A DNA stretch of 64,000 bases from Tomocerus qinae (taxonomy: Eukaryota; Arthropoda; Collembola; Entomobryomorpha; Tomoceridae): NCBI GenBank assembly GCA_020055645.1, contig JAECZT010000008.1, positions 992,001 to 1,056,000 of the forward strand, in the 5' to 3' direction. Each line of letters starts with the position of its first letter. Position 1 is the stretch's first letter. The notes below the pieces were generated by a model, which ran no database searches, had not been told where the DNA came from, and worked only from the letters and a program-made list of their open reading frames with translations. The translations under genes were made by a program, and so were the position numbers. This document shows positions 48,001 to 59,289 of the stretch, one piece after another.

Positions 48001-51000
48001 AATTATTTTTTAAACTTTTTGGCTCGTACAAGTATTAAATCATGAATTTCAACTCTTGAAAATTATTTTTTAAACTTTTTGGCTCGTACAAGTATTAAAT
48101 CATGAATTTCAACTCTTGAAAATTATTTTTTAAACTTTTTGGCTCGTACAAGTATTAAATCATGAATTTCAACTCTTGAAAATTATTTTTTAAACTTTTT
48201 GCCTCGTACAAGTTTAAAAAATAATTAAAAGTGTTGAATGTTATTTTTAAGCTTTTTGTCTCGTATAAGTATTAAATCATGAATTTCAACTCTTGAAAAT
48301 TATTTTTTAAGCTTTTTGGCTCGTACAAGTATTAAATCATGAATTTCAACTCTTGAAAATTATTTTTTAAACTTTTTGCCTCGTACAAGTTTAAAAAATA
48401 ATTAAAACTGTAAATGTTATTTTTAAGCTTTTTGGCTCGTACAAGTATTAAATCATGAATTTCAACTCTTGAAAATTATTTTTTAAGCTTTTTGGCTCGT
48501 ACAAGTATTAAATCATGAATTTCAACTCTTGAAAATTATTTTTTAAACTTTTTGGCTCGTACAAGTATTAAATCATGAATTTCAACTCTTGAAAATTATT
48601 TTTTAAACTTTTTGCCTCGTACAAGTTTAAAAAATAATTAAAACTGTTAAATGTTATTTTTAAGCTTTTTGGCTCGTATAAGTATTAAATCATGAATTTC
48701 AACTCTTGAAAATTATTTTTTAAACTTTTTGGCTCGTACAAGTATTAAATCATGAATTTCAACTCTTGAAAATTATTTTTTAAACTTTTTGCCTCGTACA
48801 AGTTTAAAAAATAATTAAAACTGTTAAATGTTATTTTTAAGCTTTTTGGCTCGTATAAGTATTAAATCATGAATTTCAACTCTTGAAAATTATTTTTTAA
48901 ACTTTTTGGCTCGTACAAGTATTAAATCATGAATTTCAACTCTTGAAAATTATTTTTTAAACTTTTTGCCTCGTACAAGTTTAAAAAATAATTAAAAGTG
49001 TTGAATGTTATTTTTAAGCTTTTTGTCTCGTATAAGTATTAAATCATGAATTTCAACTCTTGAAAATTATTTTTTAAGCTTTTTGGCTCGTACAAGTATT
49101 AAATCATGAATTTCAACTCTTGAAAATTATTTTTTAAACTTTTTGCCTCGTACAAGTTTAAAAAATAATTAAAACTGTAAATGTTATTTTTAAGCTTTTT
49201 GGCTCGTATAAGTATTAAATCAGGAATTTCAACTCTTGAAAATTATTTTTTAAGCTTTTTGGCTCGTACAAGTATTAAATCATGAATTTCAACTCTTGAA
49301 AATTATTTTTTAAACTTTTTGGCTCGTACAAGTATTAAATCATGAATTTCAACTCTTGAAAATTATTTTTTAAACTTTTTGCCTCGTACAAGTTTAAAAA
49401 ATAATTAAAAGCGTTGAATGTTATTTTTAAGCCTTTTGGCTCGTACAATTATTAAATCTTGAATTTCAACTCTTGAAAATTATTTTTTAAGCTTTTTGCC
49501 TCGTACAAGTTTAAAAAATAATTAAAACTGTTAAATGTTATTTTTAAGCTTTTTGGCTCGTATAAGTATTAAATCATGAATTTCAACTCTTGAAAATTAT
49601 TTTTTAAGCTTTTTGGCTCGTACAAGTATTAAATCATGAATTTCAACTCTTGAAAATTATTTTTTAAACTTTTTGGCTCGTACAAGTATTAAATCATGAA
49701 TTTCAACTCTTGAAAATTATTTTTTAAACTTTTTGGCTCGTACAAGTATTAAATCATGAATTTCAACTCTTGAAAATTATTTTATAAACTTTTTGGCTCG
49801 TACAAGTATTAAATCATGAATATCAACTCTTGAAAATTATTTTAAAAATTATTTTTTAAGCTTTTTGGCTTGTACAAGCTTTAAATCATGAATTTCAACT
49901 CTTAAAATTTATTTTTTAAACTTTTTGGCTCGTACAAGTATTAAGTCATGAATATCAATTCTTAAAAATTATTTTTTAAGCTTTTTGCCTCGTACAAGTT
50001 TAAAAAATAATTAAAACCTTTCAATGTAGTTTCTAAGCTTTTTGGCTCGTACAAGTATTAAATCATGAATTTCAACTCTTGAAAATTATTTTTTAAACTT
50101 TTTGCCTCGTACAAGTTTAAAAAATAATTAAAACTGTAAATGTTATTTTTAAGCTTTTTGGCTCGTATAAGTATTAAATCATGAATTTCAACTCTTGAAA
50201 ATTATTTTTTAAGCTTTTTGGCTCGTATAAGTATTAAATCATGAATTTCAACTCTTGAAAATTATTTTTTAAACTTTTTGGCTCGTACAAGTATTAAATC
50301 ATGAATTTCAACTCTTGAAAATTATTTTTTAAACTTTTTGCCTCGTACAAGTTTAAAAAATAATTAAAACTGTAAATGTTATTTTTAAGCTTTTTGGCTC
50401 GTATAAGTATTAAATCAGGAATTTCAACTCTTGAAAATTATTTTTTAAGCTTTTTGGCTCGTACAAGTATTAAATCATGAATTTCAACTCTTGAAAATTA
50501 TTTTTTAAACTTTTTGGCTCGTACAAGTATTAAATCATGAATTTCAACTCTTGAAAATTATTTTTTAAACTTTTTGCCTCGTACAAGTTTAAAAAATAAT
50601 TAAAACTGTTGAATATTATTTTTAAGCCTTTTGGCTCGTACAATTATTAAATCTTGAATTTCAACTCTTGAAAATTATTTTTTAAGCTTTTTGCCTCGTA
50701 CAAGTTTAAAAAATAATTAAAACTGTAAATGTTATTTTTAAGCTTTTTGGCTCGTATAAGTATTAAATCATGAATTTCAACTCTTGAAAATTATTTTTTA
50801 AGCTTTTTGGCTCGTACAAGTATTAAATCATGAATTTCAACTCTTGAAAATTATTTTTTAAACTTTTTGGCTCGTACAAGTATTAAATCATGAATTTCAA
50901 CTCTTGAAAATTATTTTTTAAACTTTTTGGCTCGTACAAGTATTAAATCATGAATTTCAACTCTTGAAAATTATTTTTTAAACTTTTTGGCTCGTACAAG

Positions 51001-54000
51001 TATTAAATCATGAATATCAACTCTTGAAAATTATTTTTTAAACTTTTTGGCTCGTACAAGTATTTAATCATGAATTTCAACTCTTGAAAATTATTTTTTA
51101 AGCTTTTTGGCTCGTACAAGTTTTAAATCATGAATATCAATTCTTAAAAATTATTTTTTAAGCTTTTTGCCTCGTACAAGTTTAAAAAATAATTAAAACC
51201 TTTCAATGTAGTTTCTAAGCTTTTTGGCTCGTACAAGTATTAAATCATGAATTTCAACTCTTGAAAATTATTTTTTAAACTTTTTGCCTCGTACAAGTTT
51301 AAAAAATAATTAAAACTGTAAATGTTATTTTTAAGCTTTTTGGCTCGTATAAGTATTAAATCATGAATTTCAACTCTTGAAAATTATTTTTTAAACTTTT
51401 TGGCTCGTACAAGTATTAAATCATGAATTTCAACTCTTGAAAATTATTTTTTAAACTTTTTGGCTCGTACAAGTATTAAATCATGAATTTCAACTCTTGA
51501 AAATTATTTTTTAAACTTTTTGCCTCGTACAAGTTTAAAAAATAATTAAGTGTTGAATGTTATTTTTAAGCTTTTTGGCTCGTATAAGTATTAAATCAGG
51601 AATTTCAACTCTTGAAAATTATTTTTTAAGCTTTTTGGCTCGTACAAGTATTAAATCATGAATTTCAACTCTTGAAAATTATTTTTTAAACTTTTTGGCT
51701 CGTACAAGTATTAAATCATGAATTTCAACTCTTGAAAATTATTTTTTAAACTTTTTGCCTCGTACAAGTTTAAAAAATAATTAAAACTGTTAAATGTTAT
51801 TTTTAAGCTTTTTGGCTCGTATAAGTATTAAATCATGAATTTCAACTCTTGAAAATTATTTTTTAAACTTTTTGGCTCGTACAAGTATTAAATCATGAAT
51901 TTCAACTCTTGAAAATTATTTTTAAAATTATTTTTTAAGCTTTTTGGCTCGTACAAGTATTAAATCATGAATTTCAACTCTTGAAAATTATTTTTTAAGC
52001 TTTTTGGCTCGTACAAGTATTAAATCATGAATTTCAACTCTTGAAAATTATTTTTTAAACTTTTTGGCTCGTACAAGTATTAAATCATGAATTTCAACTC
52101 TTGAAAATTATTTTTTAAACTTTTTGGCTCGTACAAGTATTAAATCATGAATTTCAACTCTTGAAAATTATTTTTTAAACTTTTTGCCTCGTACAAGTTT
52201 AAAAAATAATTAAAACTGTTAAATGTTATTTTTAAGCTTTTTGGCTCGTATAAGTATTAAATCATGAATTTCAACTCTTGAAAATTATTTTTTAAACTTT
52301 TTGGCTCGTACAAGTATTAAATCATGAATTTCAACTCTTGAAAATTATTTTTTAAACTTTTTGCCTCGTACAAGTTTAAAAAATAATTAAAACTGTTAAA
52401 TGTTATTTTTAAGCTTTTTGGCTCGTATAAGTATTAAATCATGAATTTCAACTCTTGAAAATTATTTTTTAAACTTTTTGGCTCGTACAAGTATTAAATC
52501 ATGAATTTCAACTCTTGAAAATTATTTTTTAAACTTTTTGCCTCGTACAAGTTTAAAAAATATTTAAAACTGTTGAATATTATTTTTAAGCCTTTTGGCT
52601 CGTACAATTATTAAATCTTGAATTTCAACTCTTGAAAATTATTTTTTAAGCTTTTTGCCTCGTACAAGTTTAAAAAATAATTAAAACTGTAAATGTTATT
52701 TTTAAGCTTTTTGGCTCGTATAAGTATTAAATCCTGAATTTCAACTCTTGAAAATTATTTTTTAAGCTTTTTGCCTCGTACAAGTTTAAAAAATAATTAA
52801 AACTGTTAAATGTTATTTTTAAGCTTTTTGGCTCGTATAAGTATTAAATCATGAATTTCAACTCTTGAAAATTATTTTTTAATATTTTTGGCTCGTACAA
52901 GTATTAAATCATGAATTTCAACTCTTGAAAATTATTTTTTAAACTTTTTGCCTCGTACAAGTTTAAAAAATAATTACAACTGTTAAATGTTATTTTTAAG
53001 CTTTTTGGCTCGTATAAGTATTAAATCATGAATTTCAACTCTTGAAAATTATTTTTTAAACTTTTTGGCTCGTACAAGTATTAAATCATGAATTTCAACT
53101 CTTGAAAATTATTTTTTAAACTTTTTGCCTGGTACAAGTTTAAAAAATATTTAAAACTGTTGAATATTGTTTTTAAGCCTTTTGGCTCGTACAATTATTA
53201 AATCTTGAATTTCAACTCTTGAAAATTATTTTTTAAGCTTTTTGCCTCGTACAAGTTTAAAAAATAATTAAAACTGTAAATGTTATTTTTAAGCTTTTTG
53301 GCTCGTATAAGTATTAAATCATGAATTTCAACTCTTGAAAATTATTTTTTAAGCTTTTTGGCTCGTACAAGTATTAAATCATGAATTTCAACTCTTGAAA
53401 ATTATTTTTTAAACTTTTTGGCTCGTACAAGTATTAAATCATGAATTTCAACTCTTGAAAATTATTTTTTAAACTTTTTGGCTCGTACAAGTATTAAATC
53501 ATGAATTTCAACTCTTGAAAATTATTTTTTAAACTTTTTGCCTCGTACAAGTTTAAAAAATAATTAAAACTGTTAAATGTTATTTTTAAGCTTTTTGGCT
53601 CGTATAAGTATTAAATCATGAATTTCAACTCTTGAAAATTATTTTATAAACTTTTTGGCTCGTACAAGTATTAAATCATGAATATCAACTCTTGAAAATT
53701 ATTTTAAAAATTATTTTTTAAGCTTTTTGGCTTGTACAAGCTTTAAATCATGAATTTCAACTCTTAAAAATTATTTTTTAAGCTTTTTGGCTCGTACAAG
53801 TATTAAGTCATGAATATCAATTCTTAAAAATTATTTTTTAAGCTTTTTGCCTCGTACAAGTTTAAAAAATAATTAAAACCTTTCAATGTAGTTTCTAAGC
53901 TTTTTGGCTCGTACAAGTATTAAATCATGAATTTCAACTCTTGAAAATTATTTTTTAAACTTTTTGGCTCGTACAAGTATTAAATCATGAATTTCAACTC

Positions 54001-57000
54001 TTGAAAATTATTTTTTAAACTTTTTGGCTCGTACAAGTATTAAATCATGAATTTCAACTCTTGAAAATTATTTTTTAAACTTTTTGCCTCGTACAAGTTT
54101 AAAAAATAATTAAGTGTTGAATGTTATTTTTAAGCTTTTTGGCTCGTATAAGTATTAAATCAGGAATTTCAACTCTTGAAAATTATTTTTTAAGCTTTTT
54201 GGCTCGTATAAGTATTAAATCATGAATTTCAATTCTTGAAAATTATTTTTTAAACTTTTTGGCTCGTACAAGTATTAAATCATGAATTTCAACTCTTGAA
54301 AATTATTTTTTAAACTTTTTGGCCCGTACAAGTTTAAAAAATAATTAAAACTGTTGAATGTTATTTTTAAGCTTTTTGGCTCGTATAAGTATTAAATCAT
54401 GAATTTCAACTCTTGAAAATTATTTTTTAAACTTTTTGGCTCGTATAAGTATTAAATCATGAATTTCAACTTCTGAAAATTATTTTTAAAATTATTTTTT
54501 AAGCTTTTTGGCTCGTACAAGTATTAAATCATGAATTTCAACTCTTGAAAATTATTTTTTAAGCTTTTTGGCTCGTACAAGTATTAAATCATGAATTTCA
54601 ACTCTTGAAAATTATTTTTTAAACTTTTTGGCTCGTACAAGTATTAAATCATGAATTTCAACTCTTGAAAATTATTTTTTAAACTTTTTGGCTCGTACAA
54701 GTATTAAATCATGAATTTCAACTCTTGAAAATTATTTTTTAAACTTTTTGCCTCGTACAAGTTTAAAAAATAATTAAAACTGTTAAATGTTATTTTTAAG
54801 CTTTTTGGCTCGTATAAGTATTAAATCATGAATTTCAACTCCTGAAAATTATTTTTTAAACTTTTTGGCTCGTACAAGTATTAAATCATGAATTTCAACT
54901 CTTGAAAATTATTTTAAAAATTATTTTTTAAGCTTTTTGGCTTGTACAAGCTTTAAATCATGAATTTCAACTCTTAAAAATTATTTTTTAAACTTTTTGG
55001 CTCGTACAAGTATTAAATCATGAATTTCAACTCTTGAAAATTATTTTTTAAACTTTTTGCATGGTACAAGTTTAAAAAATATTTAAAACTGTTGAATATT
55101 GTTTTTAAGCCTTTTGGCTCGTACAATTATTAAATCTTGAATTTCAACTCTTGAAAATTATTTTTTAAGCTTTTTGCCTCGTACAAGTTTAAAAAATAAT
55201 TAAAACTGTAAATGTTATTTTTAAGCTTTTTGGCTCGTATAAGTATTAAATCATGAATTTCAACTCTTGAAAATTATTTTTTAAGCTTTGTGGCTCGTAT
55301 AAGTATTAAATCATGAATTTCAACTCTTGAAAATTATTTTTTAAACTTTTTGGCTCGTACAAGTATTAAATCATGAATTTCAACTCTTGAAAATTATTTT
55401 TTAAACTTTTTGCCCCGTACAAGTTTAAAAAATAATTAAAACTGTTGAATGTTATTTTTAAGCTTTTTGGCTCGTATAAGTATTAAATCATGAATTTCAA
55501 CTCTTGAAAATTATTTTTTAAACTTTTTGGCTCGTATAAGTATTAAATCATGAATTTCAACTCTTGAAAATTATTTTTAAAATTATTTTTTAAGCTTTTT
55601 GGCTCGTACAAGTATTAAATCATGAATTTCAACTCTTGAAAATTATTTTTTAAGCTTTTTGGCTCGTACAAGTATTAAATCATGAATTTCAACTCTTGAA
55701 AATTATTTTTTAAACTTTTTGGCTCGTACAAGTATTAAATCATGAATTTCAACTCTTGAAAATTATTTTTTAAACTTTTTGGCTCGTACAAGTATTAAAT
55801 CATGAATTTCAACTCTTGAAAATTATTTTTTAAACTTTTTGGCTCGTACAAGTATTAAATCATGAATTTCAACTCTTGAAAATTATTTTTTAAACTTTTT
55901 GCCTCGTACAAGTTTAAAAAATAATTAAAACTGTTAAATGTTATTTTTAAGCTTTTTGGCTCGTATAAGTATTAAATCATGAATTTCAACTCTTGAAAAT
56001 TATTTTTTAAACTTTTTGGCTCGTACAAGTATTAAATCATGAATTTCAACTCTTAAAAATTATTTTTTAAACTTTTTGGCTCGTACAAGTATTAAATCAT
56101 GAATTTCAACTCTTGAAAATTATTTTTTAAACTTTTTGCATGGTACAAGTTTAAAAAATATTTAAAACTGTTGAATATTGTTTTTAAGCCTTTTGGCTCG
56201 TACAATTATTAAATCTTGAATTTCAACTCTTGAAAATTATTATTTAAGCTTTTTGCCTCGTACAAGTTTAAAAAATAATTAAAACTGTAAATGTTATTTT
56301 TAAGCTTTTTGGCTCGTATAAGTATTAAATCATGAATTTCAACTCTTGAAAATTATTTTTTAAACTTTTTGGCTCGTACAAGTATTAAATCATGAATTTC
56401 AACTCTTGAAAATTATTTTTTAAACTTTTTGGCTCGTACAAGTATTAAATCATGAATTTCAACTCTTGAAAATTATTTTTTAAACTTTTTGCCTCGTACA
56501 AGTTTAAAAAATAATTAAAACTGTTAAATGTTATTTTTAAGCTTTTTGGCTCGTATAAGTATTAAATCATGAATTTCAACTCTTGAAAATTATTTTTTAA
56601 ACTTTTTGGCTCGTACAAGTATTAAATCATGAATATCAACTCTTGAAAATTATTTTAAAAATTATTTTTTAAGCTTTTTGGCTTGTACAAGCTTTAAATC
56701 ATGAATTTCAACTCTTAAAAATTATTTTTTAAACTTTTTGGCTCGAACAAGTATTAAATCATGAATTTCAACTCTTGAAAATTATTTTTTAAACTTTTTG
56801 CCTGGTACAAGTTTAAAAAATATTTAAAACTGTTGAATATTGTTTTTAAGCCTTTTGGCTCGTACAATTATTAAATCTTGAATTTCAACTCTTGAAAATT
56901 ATTTTTTAAGCTTTTTGCCTCGTACAAGTTTAAAAAATAATTAAAACTGTAAATGTTATTTTTTAGCTTTTTGGCTCGTATAAGTATTAAATCAGGAATT
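45001..57000 (+). repeat. 60-bp satellite array, domain V
   Basis: This is mostly 60-bp and 55- to 57-bp monomers, without the AAGTC landmark. From about 49840 on, new variants appear: 72-bp monomers followed by GGCTTGTACAAGCTTTAAAT (49867, 53729, 54939 and 56680), type 2 monomers reading AAAACCTTTCAATGTAG (50013, 51195 and 53875), and 71-bp monomers with TATTTTTAAAATTATT (about 51918, 54480 and 55573). The segment at about 49780-50060 recurs at about 53642-53922 (shift 3,862 bp). The array is cut at AATT (56997-57000) by the insertion that follows. Confidence 0.92.
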
Positions 57001-57188
57001 GAGCAGGTCAATTGAAAAAGTAACAGTTTCGATGGATTGCTAATATTGTCATGGAAAATGCAAATAAAGATTAAAAATAGTCCACTCCTTTGGAGCCAAC
57101 CGACATAGTCAGAGGTGTTCTGAAACGTACCAACAAGGCAACAAAACAATTTTCATAAAAAATTATGGCTGTGATAGCGCTTAAGGAC

Positions 57189-57469
57189 GCTCATCGCACC
57201 TGCATAGCAACCCCATGGCACCATCTAAATGCGCGTTAAAATTTTTAATCCCTCTGGCTCTATTCCTCCCGAATGATAAGTCCGATTTTTATAGGACTTA
57301 CTTTTTGGAATTGTGGATCATTAAGGAATACACGAGGGCGGTCGTTGCTTTAAATGCTTTAAAATTGATGTTTTTGCACCATATCCTTCGAGAGGAATGA
57401 GCCAAAGGTAAAACATTTATTAACATGCATTTTGATATTCCCAGGTGGTTGCCATGCAGGTGCAAGAGC
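57189..57469. repeat. Imperfect foldback inside the insertion
   Basis: 57189-57280 and the reverse complement of 57380-57469 align over about 90 bp at roughly 70-75% identity by eye. The best-kept stretch is GCACCTGCATAGCAACC against GCACCTGCATGGCAACC, and TGGCTC ... ATTCCTC is shared further in. The loop is about 100 bp. It may be a relic of another foldback element or an intrinsic hairpin of the host element. A short ATG-initiated frame (57215-57400, 61 codons) overlaps it and is not convincing as a gene. Confidence 0.6.
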
Positions 57470-58205
57470 AACTTTAACAGGTGTATACAGAATAGAATTT
57501 CGGGAAGAATTAATGTGTTTAAATAGAAGCTGAGTATTTTACTATCGCAGGTGAGGAGATTGTGTAACGGAATGTGACCAAAACAAAGTTTGTGATTAAA
57601 TTGGCCGAAAGGGGGCAGCACTATATTTAGAACTCCGTTTCAGGGGAATGCTGCGCGGCAGGTTTGACGTTGTATATGGAAAATAATAAGCCAAACTCCC
57701 ACGAAACGCAAAATGTTTTCTTTTTTAGGAAATGGGTCAAAAATAGCCTTATTAAACAATATTATTCAAAAAATCTTTTTTCAGAATTTCGAGATGGGGC
57801 TGAAACCCATATTACTCCTCCCTTCAGTGGTGGTCAGAAGAGTCATCGAGAACATAGTTTTCGGGGTATAATTATACAAAAGTCATTGCAGAGTGGATTT
57901 TTAAGTCCCAGACTCAGTTCTAGAACCTCCCGAGTAAAATTTTGAAACCGTCTTAGCGATATGCTGAGATTTAGAAGAGACATTTAAATGTTACGTTACC
58001 GCTTTTTGTAAATGAGTTATAAATAGCCTAAAAGTAACATGTAACAGAACCCCTCGTTATCATTGATGATATGATATGGATTGTTAGCAGTACATCTGAA
58101 CAATTAATATTGAAAATAGGTTAAATGAACCGTGGACGCATCTTTATTGAAGGAATAGTAAAAAAACCAAATATGACTACCTAAATTAATTAAAATTTGA
58201 AGTAA

Positions 58206-58233
58206 ATCCTTATCAATATTAATTGATAAGGAT
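58206..58233. repeat. Perfect 12-bp stem hairpin inside the insertion
   Basis: ATCCTTATCAAT (58206-58217) and ATTGATAAGGAT (58222-58233) are exact complements around an ATTA loop. No T-run or coding region suggests a terminator role. It is a candidate structural element or the trace of a small palindromic event. Confidence 0.75.
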
Positions 58234-58398
58234 GTGGTCAATTTACCAAATTTTTGCAGGATAATATTTGAAAAAGTAAATAATCTGAACTTTTATTTGT
58301 AGCGAAAATTAAAAAAAGTTTACGCCTTCATTTTCAAAGATTTGTTCAAGTCATGGTCTCTGTTTTGAAAAAATAGGCTTATTTGAATCCCTAAAATA

Positions 58399-58830
58399 CA
58401 AGGTGTCGAGTGTGCCGTAAATGCCGCATGCCGTAAATGCCGTAAATAGAATTTACGGCATTTGGTATTTGGCGGCATGCCGTAAATGCCGTAAAATATT
58501 TTTTACGTTTTTAGCTGTTTTTATACATAAATTGATGTGATAAGTGAGTAAAAACACGCTAAAAGTGATTTTATATATCGATATTGTCTATTAACATCAT
58601 TATATGCCACTCCTTGTGGCTGAAAAGCTTTGAAAAGTGAAAACTCATTTTATAACTTATGACAGTTGTCATTTATTATAAAATGATCAAAATTATATTT
58701 TTTGTTCTTCCAGTAGTTGAATATTACTATTAAACTGCCAATGCCGTGTATTATGTATTTTACGGCATTTACGGCATTTACGGCATGCGGCATCTGAAAA
58801 TAATTTACGGCATGCCGACTTTATACTCTG
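58399..58830. mobile_element. Nested hAT-like MITE, 432 bp, with GCCGTAAAT repeats
   Basis: It is flanked by exact 8-bp copies of CTAAAATA (58391-58398 and 58831-58838). The ends read CAAGGTGTCGAGT on the left and, as reverse complement of the right end, CAGAGTATAAAGT (about 9 of 13 alike). Both ends lead into clusters of a GCCGTAAAT/GCATGCC motif in opposite orientations (about 58411-58500 and 58740-58817). CA(A/G)(G/A)G-type termini with an 8-bp duplication point to hAT. The middle is AT-rich and non-coding. The weak left terminus suggests an old copy. It inserted into the 57001-59289 element, so it is a second-order insertion. Confidence 0.75.
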
Positions 58831-59289
58831 CTAAAATACTTATTTCTAAATGACAGTTCCAAAAGCAAGGTTTTTCAAAACATTTCAACAACTAGTTGGT
58901 TTAACTTTTCTTTAGATGGCTAAAACAGAACAATTGATGGAGCTGAAGCCAACCAGCCGACAAATTATACCGTTATTTTACGTTTTGCATTTTGAAAAAT
59001 TTTTGTCTAGGAACTCAGCACAATGAGATAAAGTTTTGGAAGCGCACCTGGCCACGAAAATTTATTTGAATACCAATTTGCACTTTGCATCGGTTTCCAT
59101 GACCCTAGGAGGTTTTACAGTTGAGTAATAGAAATTGAAAAGTGCGTGTGAAATATGTAGAGCTACGTTGTAATGTGTAATAGACCCCAGCCAAGTTGGT
59201 CGGGCTCATTGGAGTTAGCAATTGCGAATAATAATAAATGAAAAATTCAGCCGTTTTTCGAAACTTTAACTTTTTCAACTGACTCGCTC

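Larger units (their letters stand above)
57001..59289. mobile_element. 2,289-bp insertion in the satellite with 32-bp inverted repeats and AATT target duplication
   Basis: The left end GAGCAGGTCAATTGAAAAAG and the reverse complement of the right end, GAGCGAGTCAGTTGAAAAAG, continue to a shared AGTTTCGA. About 27 of 32 positions match (57001-57032 and 59258-59289). AATT lies on each side (56997-57000 and 59290-59293). The satellite reads CAGGAATTTCAAC when uninterrupted, so exactly four bases were duplicated and the array resumes in register. Without the nested MITE and its extra 8 bp the element is about 1.85 kb. Open frames of 61-107 codons inside it mostly begin at TTG or GTG and match nothing I know, so it looks non-autonomous. 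A GAG start with a 4-bp duplication would fit Sola-like transposons, but this is only a suggestion. Confidence 0.85.

Noticed and set aside
7944-57000. CRISPR-like array of regular direct repeats
   Set aside because: The repeats are contiguous 60-bp monomers with no unique spacers, and the context is eukaryotic. This is satellite DNA.
7944-57000. Possible repeat-protein gene, since 60 and 72 are multiples of three
   Set aside because: The monomers contain in-frame stops such as TAA in the tract ATTTTTTAAAC, the 55- to 57-bp type breaks frame, and no long open frame exists on either strand.
57298-57621. 107-codon minus-strand frame and other short frames (57215-57400, 57664-57945, 56871-57149) in the insertion
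   Set aside because: Three of the four start at GTG or TTG, one runs into the satellite, and none shows a transposase or other motif. The 57215 frame lies in a foldback arm.
58206-58233. Transcription terminator at the perfect hairpin
   Set aside because: There is no gene upstream and no T-run after the stem, and intrinsic terminators of that kind are bacterial, whereas this window is eukaryotic.
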